Source of the DNA: Pelotomaculum thermopropionicum SI
GTDB lineage: Bacteria; Bacillota; Desulfotomaculia; Desulfotomaculales; Pelotomaculaceae
Length of the DNA: 64,000 nt
NCBI GenBank assembly: GCA_000010565.1
Contig: AP009389.1
Location: 1,116,001-1,180,000, forward strand
Reading direction: 5' to 3'
In this document: positions 1-8,387 of the stretch, one piece after another
Numbering within the stretch: the stretch's first letter is position 1
How the letters are laid out: every line of letters begins with the position of its first letter
Program-made: the position numbers and the translations under genes
The notes under the pieces: model-generated
Databases searched by the model: none
What the model saw: the letters and a program-made list of their open reading frames with translations, nothing else
Told to the model about the DNA's origin: nothing

Positions 1-128
1 ATCTTGTCGGTCACCGCCTTGTAACGCTGCCACCTGTCCACGGGAAAAAAGCCGCATCTTTTTTCGAATATGTGCCTCAGTACGTTGTCGGGTATAAGGC
101 AGAGCCGCAACAATGAATTAAGCTTCAT
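1..128 (-). CDS. Partial CDS, N-terminus only, product unknown
   Basis: An open frame reads leftward from an ATG at 128 off the window edge, giving 42 residues that begin MKLNSLLRLCLIPDNVLRHI and end near WQRYKAVTDK. An AGGGGTG ribosome site lies just upstream of the ATG. The composition is protein-like (mixed hydrophobic and basic residues, no low complexity), so I regard it as the start of a real gene. The family cannot be named from this fragment. It is divergent from amj, with about 130 bp between them. Confidence 0.5.
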   Translation of the reverse strand, partial: MKLNSLLRLCLIPDNVLRHIFEKRCGFFPVDRWQRYKAVTDK

Positions 129-257
129 GTCAACACCCCTGATTTGGAAATTTATTTCTATGCTATTAAAACTTTTCTTTGATTGTTCATCTTGTGGCGG
201 GTCATTTCCTGATGCAGGACGATATATTAAAAAAGATAAAGTTCACCGTGGTGAAAA

Positions 258-1130
258 ATGGACCGCTTACTGGTTATAATGGCGCTTACCGCGCTGGTGC
301 ACCTGATCAGCACCCTGGCCTACTCGGTCCGGGTGGCCGGGGTGCGCACCCGGCGCCTGATGACGGCCTTTTCCCTCTACAACATAATTTATCTTCTGGC
401 AAGCGTTTCCAATAACATTCAGGCACCCCTGCTCACCTCTATTATGGAACACGGCATCAGGGCCGCTTTGCTGGAGGCGGGGATTAGCGGCCCTCCTGAG
501 CAATTGGTCTGTCTTGAAGCCTACAAGGAGCGCCTGAGTTTGCTGGCCGGGCAAATCCGCATGGTAATTGCCGCTTCCACCTTCGGGACGTTGCTGGGGG
601 CGTTTTTAATCCCGCTCTTTGTGCGGATTTTTATCCGGGCAATTGGCCTGTTCGAAGAAACCGGTTCGGTGGCCCGTGCCTTTGTAAGGCTTTTTTCAGC
701 CTGCCTTTCGCCGGGGCGCCGGCGGCAGGGGCGCCTGCCCCTTCTCCTTGCTTTGAGCAGGATTGCAGCCTGGAAAAGGCCAACGATTCCGGTTAATTTT
801 CTTCTGGCCAATATTATCGTAACGGGGCTTTATACCACCGGTGTCCTCTCGGCCCTTTACGCCGGGGCCATGTTTCCCGACTTTCGTTCGACTGCCGCAA
901 TGCTGGCGGCGGTGGTAAACGGCGCGGCCACCGTCCTGGGCGCAGTGGTGGTGGAACCGGCGGCCTCCTCGATTACCGACGGGGCGCTGCGCGGGGAAAG
1001 GGACGAGGCCGATGTAAAGCAAATGGCCTTTTACATGGCCTTAACCCGCCTGCTGGGAACGGTTTTGGCCCAGGTGCTCTTTCTGCCCGGCGCATACTTT
1101 ATTAAATTTCTGGCGCAGCTTCTGGCATAG
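258..1130 (+). CDS. amj: Amj-family lipid II flippase
   Basis: A 290-residue polytopic membrane protein whose N-terminus matches the Amj/YdaH (DUF2837) family: LISTLAYSVRVAGVRTRR followed by NIIYLLASVSNNIQAPLL. Amj was described in Bacillus subtilis as an alternate lipid II flippase that can replace MurJ, moving the undecaprenyl-linked peptidoglycan precursor outward across the membrane. About six hydrophobic segments are visible and the length fits the family. The ATG at 258 follows a weak GGTG site; no better start is present. Its 3' end overlaps the convergent AlgJ-like gene by 29 bp. A MurJ-family protein is encoded at 23317, so both flippase families occur in this window. Confidence 0.88.
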   Translation: MDRLLVIMALTALVHLISTLAYSVRVAGVRTRRLMTAFSLYNIIYLLASVSNNIQAPLLTSIMEHGIRAALLEAGISGPPEQLVCLEAYKERLSLLAGQIRMVIAASTFGTLLGAFLIPLFVRIFIRAIGLFEETGSVARAFVRLFSACLSPGRRRQGRLPLLLALSRIAAWKRPTIPVNFLLANIIVTGLYTTGVLSALYAGAMFPDFRSTAAMLAAVVNGAATVLGAVVVEPAASSITDGALRGERDEADVKQMAFYMALTRLLGTVLAQVLFLPGAYFIKFLAQLLA

Positions 1131-2250
1131 GCGCATCCGGTTCGAGCAGCCTGTGCCTTTTTATTTCTTCCGCCACCAGCCGGGCGGCCAGCCCGGCCCC
1201 GGCAGTGTTCCAGTGGGTGTCGTCGAAGTGGTAAAGGTCGTTGCCCTTATTGATTTCGTCCCGGAAGGCCCCGATCAGGTTTACGGCAAGCACGCCGTTT
1301 CTTTTCAGCTCTTCGGTCAGGCGGTCGATAAAGCGGGCATCGCCGCTTAATTTTTCCTCATCGGCAATCTGCTCGTAATAGGCGTTGTACTTGTCCGGGA
1401 CGGCAAGGAAGATGAGGGTAATACCGTGCTTTTTCAGCTCTCTGTCGACGTAAGCGATGAATTCCGCCGACCGCCTCAGATCTTGCTCGAAGTTGGGCCG
1501 CTTGAAAGAGTAAAGGTCGTTTTTGTAAAACAGAAGCTCTTTCCCGTTCTTCAGCCTGACCAGCCCGGCGTCGCCGAGCAGCGGCTTTCCGGCGGCAAGG
1601 TAAGCCAGGTTGTTGATCAAGAACTTGACGTTGGCCAGGTTGACCGCTCTTAGCCGCTTCGGAGATTTCCCCTTCTTTTCCCAGTTCTCGTTGTACTCCA
1701 GTTTTTTTCTGGCATTTGCGTAATAGCAGGGGACGTTGGCGAGATTGAAAACATCAGCGCTGATGTTTCTCTCAGCGCTTTCCCAGACCAGGACGCGCGC
1801 TTCTTTAATCAGGCCGCCCTGCAGGAAGGCAAAGGGGTCCTCCACCCCGTTTGCGGCCATGTTGTAGCAGTTAACGCCCAGGATTTGTTCCAGGAGGTTG
1901 TTAAAGCGCTGGCCGTCGCCGTTGAAAAGCATGAACGAGTCGCCCACTGTGACCACCGGGAAGACCGCCCTGCCGCCGTAATTTTTGTTCAGGTAGCCCA
2001 TTTCATCTGAAGTTTCCCTGACCACGCGGGGCACCCCAAGCCGGTAGAGGTAGGAAAGCCGCGCCAGGTCGCCGATGGTTTCGGCCTCGGCCTGCTTCAT
2101 TGGCTCGTGCCGGCCTGTTACCGCCGACCTTTTCAAAAGCTTTTCCGGCAGGGCCAGGGGTTTCCTGGTGAAGCCGTACAGGAACAGGTGGAAAATCAGA
2201 AAAGTTCCGGTTATCAGGCAAAAAAGCCGGACGAACTTTTTATGCGACAT
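1102..2250 (-). CDS. AlgJ/AlgX-like SGNH-type O-acetylation protein
   Basis: 382 residues with one N-terminal membrane anchor (about residues 8-27) and an extracellular domain. The SGNH-hydrolase-like motifs seen are VTVGDSF (nucleophile Ser block, about residue 103) and DDTHWNTAG near the C-terminus (Asp-x-x-His type block). Proteins of this AlgJ/AlgX/DHHW group take the acyl group delivered by an AlgI-type MBOAT protein and place it on an exported polysaccharide. The AlgI homologue ends 15 bp upstream, so the pair is an operon. The substrate is inferred to be a surface glycan made by the neighbouring cluster. The 3' end overlaps amj tail to tail. Confidence 0.8.
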   Translation of the reverse strand: MSHKKFVRLFCLITGTFLIFHLFLYGFTRKPLALPEKLLKRSAVTGRHEPMKQAEAETIGDLARLSYLYRLGVPRVVRETSDEMGYLNKNYGGRAVFPVVTVGDSFMLFNGDGQRFNNLLEQILGVNCYNMAANGVEDPFAFLQGGLIKEARVLVWESAERNISADVFNLANVPCYYANARKKLEYNENWEKKGKSPKRLRAVNLANVKFLINNLAYLAAGKPLLGDAGLVRLKNGKELLFYKNDLYSFKRPNFEQDLRRSAEFIAYVDRELKKHGITLIFLAVPDKYNAYYEQIADEEKLSGDARFIDRLTEELKRNGVLAVNLIGAFRDEINKGNDLYHFDDTHWNTAGAGLAARLVAEEIKRHRLLEPDAPMPEAAPEI

Positions 2251-2265
2251 CTGCCCTCACCCCGT

Positions 2266-3648
2266 TTAAAACTGAAAGTATAAAAACTCGCTGGGGTTGT
2301 CGATCATCGTCAGAGAAACGAGGGCCAGCGACACGGCAAAGGCCAGCCATCTCGCCGACGGTTTGAAAATGCCGGCCAGGTGTTGCGAATTGGGCAAAAA
2401 GTTGACCGCGGCAAGGGCCAGGAGGATAAAAAATACCTCTTCTTTTGTAGCGTAACGTGGGTGCAGGTCGAAGCCGTTCAAGCCGAGGCAACCGGAAAGC
2501 ACCTTCAGGGCCGACTTCAGGTCGCGGGCTCTGAAGAATATCCAGGCCACCGTTACGGCGGTAAAGGTAAGCGTTTTTGCTGCCAGCCGGGGCATTTTTA
2601 TGTTCATAGCCCTGCAGCGGTGGTTGATGCACAGGTAGATGCCGTGCAGGCCGCCCCAGACCACAAAGGTCCAGCCGGCGCCGTGCCACAGGCCGCCCAG
2701 CAGCATGGTGATCATCAAATTCAGATATTTCCTGGCCATGCCCCGCCTGTTTCCGCCCAGGGGGATGTACAAGTAGTCCCTTAAAAACCTGGACAGGGTG
2801 ATGTGCCATCTGCGCCAGAATTCGATAATGCTGTCCGATTTGTAGGGCGAATCGAAGTTGTGCGGCATCCTGATGTTGAACAGCCGGGCCAGGCCCAGCG
2901 CCATGTCGGTGTAACCGGAGAAATCGAAGTATATCTGCATTGCATAGGAAAGGGTGCCGGCCCAGGCTTCAAAAAAGGTCGGGCTTTCCGCCTGGTCAAA
3001 GACCGCGGCCACGTGGGGCGAGAAATAATCGGCCACCATTACCTTTTTGAAAAGACCGATGAAAAACAAAAGGATGCCGGTGGAAATGTTCGAGTAATTT
3101 ACTTTAAAGGTTTTTGCATCTTGAAACTGGGGTATTATTTCCCTGTGGTAGACGATCGGACCGGCAATCAGGTGCGGGAAGAACAGCACAAACAGGCTGT
3201 AGCTCACGGGATCGTACCTTATCTCTCTGTTTCTGTACACGTCAACGATATAGGCAATCTGGGTGAAGGTAAAAAAAGAAATCGCCAGGGGCAGAGTGAT
3301 GTTCAGCGGGGCGGTGTTAATGTTGAGGTGAAAAAGTTGGGCAATGCTGGCCGCAAAGAAATTGCAATACTTGTAATAGCCCAGCAAAAGCAGGTTGAAG
3401 GCTATGCCCGCAACCAGGATTTTTTTGCTTCCCAATTTACTCAGAAGCAAGCCCGTGGCATAATTTGCTGCTATGCTGGCCAGGATTAAAAAAACGTACC
3501 TGAAGTTCCAGTAACCGTAAAAGGCCAGGGAAAGCGCGGCCAGGCCGAAAACCGCCAGGTTTTTCTGGTTTTTGTTTACTAAAAGGTAAAATATAAACAA
3601 GGTCAGAGGCAAAAAAATAAAAATAAACTCGAAACTGTTAAAAAGCAT
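2266..3648 (-). CDS. AlgI-type MBOAT membrane O-acyltransferase
   Basis: 460 residues, multi-pass membrane protein. The family signature is strong: IYFDFSGYTDMALGLARLF, FWRRWHITLSRFLRDYLYIP, and GGLWHGAGWTFVVWGGLHG, which contains the conserved WHG and the second, catalytic His region. AlgI proteins pass acetyl groups from the cytoplasm across the membrane for O-acetylation of alginate, cellulose or other exopolysaccharides. The ATG at 3648 follows AGGAGATACTT, a good ribosome site. It lies 76 bp after the second rhodanese-like gene and 15 bp before the AlgJ-like gene, so the order rhodanese, rhodanese, AlgI, AlgJ reads as one leftward operon. Confidence 0.9.
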   Translation of the reverse strand: MLFNSFEFIFIFLPLTLFIFYLLVNKNQKNLAVFGLAALSLAFYGYWNFRYVFLILASIAANYATGLLLSKLGSKKILVAGIAFNLLLLGYYKYCNFFAASIAQLFHLNINTAPLNITLPLAISFFTFTQIAYIVDVYRNREIRYDPVSYSLFVLFFPHLIAGPIVYHREIIPQFQDAKTFKVNYSNISTGILLFFIGLFKKVMVADYFSPHVAAVFDQAESPTFFEAWAGTLSYAMQIYFDFSGYTDMALGLARLFNIRMPHNFDSPYKSDSIIEFWRRWHITLSRFLRDYLYIPLGGNRRGMARKYLNLMITMLLGGLWHGAGWTFVVWGGLHGIYLCINHRCRAMNIKMPRLAAKTLTFTAVTVAWIFFRARDLKSALKVLSGCLGLNGFDLHPRYATKEEVFFILLALAAVNFLPNSQHLAGIFKPSARWLAFAVSLALVSLTMIDNPSEFLYFQF

Positions 3649-3724
3649 AAGTATCTCCTGTTCACCGGTTAATTAATACGGCCGCGCTGCGGGCCAGGAG
3701 CCCCAGCGGGAAGAGGGGGCGAAT

Positions 3725-4729
3725 TTAATTTGCGGCCTTCGCCACAGGCCTTTCCTCGCCGAACTCCTTCACCCTTTCCCGGAAATGCCATTCGCTGAAC
3801 CCGCCGTCGTAGTTTTTCACGTTGGGGTAGCCGAGCAGTTCGTGCAGGACGAACCAGAGCAGGGAGGACTGGACACCGTCCTTTGAGTACACGAAGACCG
3901 TCTTGTCCGGCGTTACGCCCTTGCCGTTGAAAATGGCGGCCAGCTCCCTGGCCGGTTTAAAAGTCCCGTCTTGATTCAAAAGGTCTGTAAAGCTGATGTT
4001 AACGCTGTACGGTATATGCCCGACCAGGAACTCGTTCCTGGGGCGGGTGTCCACAATAATTTTGTCCGGGGAGGGGTTGAGCACCGCCTCGACCACTTCT
4101 TCCATGACCGTATACACATTGGGGTAGGCCTTGAGGCTGTTGAATTCAAAGCGGGACGGCGTGAGGGGAGCAACCTGGCCGGTTACCGGGAAACCGGCTT
4201 CCTTCCATTTTTCTATGCCGCCGTCCAGGATCTGAACCTGGTTGTCGCAGCCGTACATTTTTAACATCCAGTAAAACCGCCCCTGCAGGCCGTCGTTGCC
4301 GTAAAGCACTATCCTTTTTTTGTTATCGAACCCTTTTTTGCTTAAATTGTTCTGGATGAGCAGCGGGATTCCGATGCGGCCGAAGTATACCGGATGGGTA
4401 TACTCGGAATGCAGCACCGGCACGGCCCCGGGGATGTGCTCCACCTGGTAGGTGGTGCGGAAAACCTGAAAACTCCTGCCTCTTGTGTCCACAATCAGCA
4501 CGTTGGGATCGTTCATGATATCGTGCAGTTCATACACGCTGATGAGAGTTTGCGGCTTATTGTACTGGGATATTTTCTCCGCGGCCAGGGCGGCCGGGCT
4601 TTTTGCCGCCGGCCGGACGGCCTTCCAGGATCTGTGCCGGCTGTAGGTGGCTACGGCGCCGACAACGGCGACAAAAACAAACACCGAGGCCAGGATATAA
4701 ATCAGCAGGGTTAAACTCCTTTTATTCAT
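3725..4729 (-). CDS. Membrane-anchored tandem rhodanese-like protein (catalytic Cys absent)
   Basis: 334 residues: one N-terminal transmembrane anchor (about 7-29), then two rhodanese-like domains exported from the cytoplasm. The active-site loop that normally starts with Cys reads VLYGNDGLQGR in the first domain and VFVYSKDGVQSS in the second, so Gly and Ser replace the sulfur-carrying Cys. In ordinary tandem sulfurtransferases only the second loop is catalytic, and here it is not. The start is the second of two adjacent ATGs, five bases after AGGAGG; a longer frame to 4804 would lack that site. The ATG shares its A with the TGA of the upstream paralogue, implying translational coupling. Role unknown: a structural or binding pseudo-enzyme is likely. 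Confidence 0.8.
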   Translation of the reverse strand: MNKRSLTLLIYILASVFVFVAVVGAVATYSRHRSWKAVRPAAKSPAALAAEKISQYNKPQTLISVYELHDIMNDPNVLIVDTRGRSFQVFRTTYQVEHIPGAVPVLHSEYTHPVYFGRIGIPLLIQNNLSKKGFDNKKRIVLYGNDGLQGRFYWMLKMYGCDNQVQILDGGIEKWKEAGFPVTGQVAPLTPSRFEFNSLKAYPNVYTVMEEVVEAVLNPSPDKIIVDTRPRNEFLVGHIPYSVNISFTDLLNQDGTFKPARELAAIFNGKGVTPDKTVFVYSKDGVQSSLLWFVLHELLGYPNVKNYDGGFSEWHFRERVKEFGEERPVAKAAN

Positions 4730-5754
4730 CATTGCCTCCTTTTCTCCGGCTCGGGCCTGGCAGTCTGCAGGCCTTTCTCGGTCTCCCGTTCGAGCTTGAC
4801 CCATTCCTGCAGCGAGCCGTCATAGTTTTTCACTTCCGGGTAACCCAGCAGTTCTGATAAGGCAAACCATACCAGCGAGGAGCGAACGCCGGAGTTGGAG
4901 TAGACGAGGATCTTTTTATCGGGGGTAATTTTTTTGGATTCAGCCAGGGCCCTTAACTCGTGGGCCGGCTTAAAGGTCCGGTCCTGGTTGAACAGTTCCT
5001 CGCTGCTCAGATTTATGCTGCCCGGTATGTGTTTGTAGAGGTACTCGTCGTTCCGCCGGGCGTCGATGATGACATAGCCGCTGTTGCCTATTGCTGCGGC
5101 TACTTCGTAGGCGGTCGCCATCATCTGCTCGGCCTTGGAGCCGGCAAGGTCGAACTCAAATGTGCCGGGCGGCCGCCGGGTGGCTGCAATTGCCACGTCA
5201 AAGCCAGCCTCTTTCCACTTGTCCAGCCCGCCGTCCAGAATTCTCACCTGATCGTAGCCGTACATTTTTAAAGCCCAGTAAAGCCGCGCCTGCAGGCCGT
5301 CGTTGCCGTACAGGATGATCTCGTTGCCGGTGCCGGCGCCCAGTCTGCCCAGAAAGTCCTGGAGCTGAAGCGGCGTGCCGATCCGTCCCTGATAAGTGGG
5401 GTGGCAGTAGTTGCTGTGCAGGGCGGGCACGGCACCGGGGATGTGGCCTGCCGGGTAGGACGCCTGCAGGACCTTAAAACTCCTGCCGCGGGTGTCGATA
5501 ATGAAGGTGCCGGGGTCGTCCAAACGCCGGCTTAATTCATAAACGCTAATAAGGGCGCCGGGACGGGCATAGCCTGCAATTTTCTCTTCCGCAGCCAGGC
5601 GGGGCAACGGGTCTTCTTTTTTCTCCTCAACCGTTACGGGCACCGGCGCGGCTGTTTTGTGGTAGCATCCTGCGGCAATCAGGATTGTTGCCGCTGCGAG
5701 GATGAACAGCACGGCGGCCAGCCCGGCCGGGTAAAGCCTTCTCATTTTTTCCAT
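4729..5754 (-). CDS. Lipoprotein-like tandem rhodanese-like protein (catalytic Cys absent)
   Basis: 341 residues. The N-terminus is a signal sequence with a possible lipobox (hydrophobic stretch ending LIAAGCYHK), suggesting a lipid-anchored extracytoplasmic protein. Two rhodanese-like domains follow, closely resembling those of the next gene (shared ISVYEL, DTRGRSF, HIPGAVP, LYGNDGLQ, NYDG), so the pair arose by duplication. The second domain loop reads ILVYSNSGVRSS, with Ser where the catalytic Cys belongs; the first reads IILYGNDGLQAR. Sulfurtransferase activity is therefore unlikely. First gene of the leftward operon with the AlgI/AlgJ-like genes; divergent from the SH3-domain gene at 5962. 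Confidence 0.8.
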   Translation of the reverse strand: MEKMRRLYPAGLAAVLFILAAATILIAAGCYHKTAAPVPVTVEEKKEDPLPRLAAEEKIAGYARPGALISVYELSRRLDDPGTFIIDTRGRSFKVLQASYPAGHIPGAVPALHSNYCHPTYQGRIGTPLQLQDFLGRLGAGTGNEIILYGNDGLQARLYWALKMYGYDQVRILDGGLDKWKEAGFDVAIAATRRPPGTFEFDLAGSKAEQMMATAYEVAAAIGNSGYVIIDARRNDEYLYKHIPGSINLSSEELFNQDRTFKPAHELRALAESKKITPDKKILVYSNSGVRSSLVWFALSELLGYPEVKNYDGSLQEWVKLERETEKGLQTARPEPEKRRQ

Positions 5755-5961
5755 ATCACCACTTTTCCACCATAAATTAGTAATTACGCAGCCTTCCTGT
5801 TTAAAATCCCTAACATCACCTCTTTCTTTTGGGTAAGTAACCGCATGCTTCGGATTATTGTATGAATTTTAATTTGCAAAAGTTACTTTTTTCCCGCAGA
5901 GGTATTTAAATGCAGCTCAGTCACGCAGCTGTTTAAATCGACATATGATAGAAGGAAACTG

Positions 5962-6789
5962 GTGAGGCGAGTTAGATTTGCTAGGGAGGCTAAAGGTTTT
6001 ATGTGGATGGGGGCTCTGGCAGCTTGCACGGTTTTTTCGGCTGTTTTACTGATTATTATTCTGGCCAGGATTGAAGCGGGGACAGGAGCTAAGCCGGGAT
6101 GGCTGGTGTTAACCTTTTGTTCCCTTGCTGCCGTTGCAGCACTGATCTTTTTTAAACCGGAGGCAAAAATGGACCAGGTGCAGTACATGCCTGCCCCTTT
6201 GCCGGCGGCGGAAAACGGCCGGGAAGAGCGGCCGGAAGAAATGGTAAAAGAGGCGGTAAAAAAGGAAGCCCTGCAACCGGCTGAAAAGCCAGGCGGCGAA
6301 AGTTCGAGCAGCACTTCTCTTATAAAGGAAAACAGAATGGCGGAAAACCTGGACCAGAGGGATCCCCTGCTTGAGGAAATACTGCTTTTGAAGAAGCAGG
6401 CGCTGGAAAAGAAAAAAGAGGCGGCATCCGGCGGGACTCCTGCCGGACCGCCTGCAGGAGAGTCCGGAGCAGACGGCACTGCCGGCGGGGAGCAGGCGGG
6501 CGATTCCGGCAACGGACTGGAGGAAGGTCGGGAGGAAAATTTGCCGCCGGAGGGACAAACGGGCGGCCAGAATGCTGAAGAAATCGTTTATAAGGCCAGG
6601 GTGCTGGTGGCAGCCCTTAATGTCAGGAGCAGGGGTAGCCTGGACGGAGCGGTGGTTTCCAGGCTGAATGCGGGCGACTTGGTAAAAATTGTCGGCAAGA
6701 GCGGGGACGGTGAATGGGTTCAGATTGAATTAAATAATGGGCAGACGGGATGGGTTATGAGAAAGTACATAGAAGAAATAGCACCTTGA
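5962..6789 (+). CDS. Membrane protein with C-terminal SH3b domain
   Basis: 275 residues from a GTG start behind AAGGA. Two hydrophobic segments (about 11-32 and 42-60) form a hairpin. A long acidic and then Gly/Ala-rich linker follows, and residues about 210-275 form a bacterial SH3 domain (ALNVRSRGS, GDLVKIVGKSGDGEWVQI, TGWVMRKYIEEI). SH3b domains usually bind peptidoglycan peptides or other wall polymers, so the protein probably tethers the membrane to the wall. It precedes the polysaccharide cluster by 145 bp and may belong to it. No catalytic domain is visible. Confidence 0.75.
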   Translation: MRRVRFAREAKGFMWMGALAACTVFSAVLLIIILARIEAGTGAKPGWLVLTFCSLAAVAALIFFKPEAKMDQVQYMPAPLPAAENGREERPEEMVKEAVKKEALQPAEKPGGESSSSTSLIKENRMAENLDQRDPLLEEILLLKKQALEKKKEAASGGTPAGPPAGESGADGTAGGEQAGDSGNGLEEGREENLPPEGQTGGQNAEEIVYKARVLVAALNVRSRGSLDGAVVSRLNAGDLVKIVGKSGDGEWVQIELNNGQTGWVMRKYIEEIAP

Positions 6790-6934
6790 TTGAAAAAGCA
6801 CCTTGATTAGCGCAACCCGGCCGGAAATGCCGGAAAAAGACTTATAAACCTGAACCCCTGTGGCAGGATTAAGGCCCCGCTCATATGATAACCTGTAGGC
6901 CCGGGTTTGGACATTATTTGAAGGAGGATGAGAA

Positions 6935-7630
6935 ATGAAGTTAAAGGACTTCGGACGGGTTCTGGGAGAGCTGAAGCTGGTGCTGGTCTTGATTCCGGTG
7001 GTGGCCATGCTGACCAGCGCGGTAATAAGCCTGTTTGTTTTGCCGCCTGTTTACAAGTCCACCACAACGGTTATCGTGCTGCGGGACGAGATGACCCCAT
7101 TCTCTGAAATTAACATCAATACCCTGGTTCTTAACCAGAACCTGGCCAGAACCTACAGCCAGTTGGCCAAAAGCCGCGCCATCGCAGAAGAGGTGATTGC
7201 AAACAACAATTTAGACATGACGCCGGAGGAGCTTAGTTCCAGAATAGAAGTGGAGCAGGCCGGCAATACGGAAATGTTTAAAATATCGGCCAGCGACTCC
7301 AACCCGGCCATGGCCGCGCTGCTGGCCAACGGGGTGGCTCAGGCGCTTTCCGGAAAGGTCTATAAGGTCCTGAACATAAAGAATATCCAGGTCCTCGACC
7401 CTGCCGTGCCTTCGTCTAAGCCGGTCAGCCCGAACACCTTTTTAAACGTCATGCTTGCCGGCATTATCGGCCTGATCCTGACGGTAACGATTATTTTTAT
7501 CCGGGAATACCTTGACGACACCATCAGAAACCCTGAAGAAATTGAAAGCTACCTTAACTTGCCCGTACTGGGAGTAATACCTGCGGCCGGTCTCCAGAAC
7601 GACAGAGGGAGGAGGACAGAAGTTGAATAG
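6935..7630 (+). CDS. Wzz/CpsC-type chain-length regulator (BY-kinase modulator)
   Basis: 231 residues with the Wzz layout: transmembrane helix near 15-38, an extracytoplasmic domain, a Pro-rich stretch (PSSKPVSPNTF) and a second helix near 177-199, then a short cytoplasmic tail. In Firmicutes such CpsC/YveK proteins activate a separate BY-type tyrosine kinase and set the length of exported polysaccharide. A very strong GAAGGAGG site precedes the ATG. The gene overlaps the BY-kinase-like gene by 8 bp, the usual pairing. It opens the long rightward polysaccharide cluster. Confidence 0.88.
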   Translation: MKLKDFGRVLGELKLVLVLIPVVAMLTSAVISLFVLPPVYKSTTTVIVLRDEMTPFSEININTLVLNQNLARTYSQLAKSRAIAEEVIANNNLDMTPEELSSRIEVEQAGNTEMFKISASDSNPAMAALLANGVAQALSGKVYKVLNIKNIQVLDPAVPSSKPVSPNTFLNVMLAGIIGLILTVTIIFIREYLDDTIRNPEEIESYLNLPVLGVIPAAGLQNDRGRRTEVE

Positions 7631-8354
7631 CCATGAACTTATAGCTTACAGCCAGCCCCGGTCTTTTATAACCGAATCCTTCCGGGTGCTGCGGGCCAAC
7701 CTTCACTTTTTTGAGGTGGGAAACGCCTTGAAAGTGGTTATGCTGGCCGCAGGAGGCTTTGGGGAGGGAACTTCTTTTCTCGCCGCCAATATGGGGATAG
7801 TTTTTGCCCAGGCAGGCCAGCGGGTAATTATTGTGGACTGCGACCTGCGCAAGCCCCAGCAGCACCTGATCTTCAACATCGATAACCAGTTTGGGCTGAG
7901 CAGCGTGCTGGCCGGGTTCAAAGAGCCCGAAGAAGTAATCAAAGCGCTTCCCGTGGCCGGGCTGAAGGTCCTCACTGCCGGCCCGCTGCCCGAAAATCCG
8001 GCCGAATTGCTGGGCAGTCAGAAAATGAACCGGCTGATCCTGAACTTGAAAGAAAAGGCCGACGTAATTCTGCTGGATACTCCCCCGCTAAATGTAGTGG
8101 CCGATGCCGCCGTTCTGTCCAAGTGGGCGGACGGGGTGCTGCTGGTGGTGAGGGCCAGGGTAGCTTCCTGCAATTCCGTGGTTAAAGGCAAGGAATTCCT
8201 GGTAAACGCCAAGGCCAACATCCTGGGCGTGGCTTTAAACGGCGTCAGGGCCGGCGAGATCAGCGAAACCTACAACTCGTACTTTGGTAAGGGGGGCGCG
8301 GTTCATAAAGCGAGGGCAAAGAAGAATGAAAAACCGCCTGGAAAGGTTAAATAA
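7623..8354 (+). CDS. BY-kinase-like (CpsD/CapB) protein lacking the Walker A lysine
   Basis: 243 residues from a TTG start overlapping the Wzz gene. The fold is that of bacterial tyrosine kinases of the MinD/ParA type: Walker A' VIIVDCDLRKP and Walker B VILLDTPPL are intact. The P-loop, normally GEGKST, reads GGFGEGTSFLAAN (codons GAG GGA ACT TCT), so the phosphate-binding Lys is missing. The C-terminal tail holds only two Tyr (SETYNSYFGKG) rather than a dense Tyr cluster. Known family role: autophosphorylation controls polysaccharide polymerisation and export. Here catalysis is doubtful, and a regulatory partner of the Wzz protein may remain. Confidence 0.8.
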   Translation: MNSHELIAYSQPRSFITESFRVLRANLHFFEVGNALKVVMLAAGGFGEGTSFLAANMGIVFAQAGQRVIIVDCDLRKPQQHLIFNIDNQFGLSSVLAGFKEPEEVIKALPVAGLKVLTAGPLPENPAELLGSQKMNRLILNLKEKADVILLDTPPLNVVADAAVLSKWADGVLLVVRARVASCNSVVKGKEFLVNAKANILGVALNGVRAGEISETYNSYFGKGGAVHKARAKKNEKPPGKVK

Positions 8355-8387
8355 GGCGCTTGCCGGATTAAGGCCGGTGGTCCCGGC

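Noticed and set aside
5874-5908. TTGCAA and TATTTA as a promoter for the SH3-domain gene
   Set aside because: The spacing of 23 bases is too long for a standard promoter and no better pair was found.
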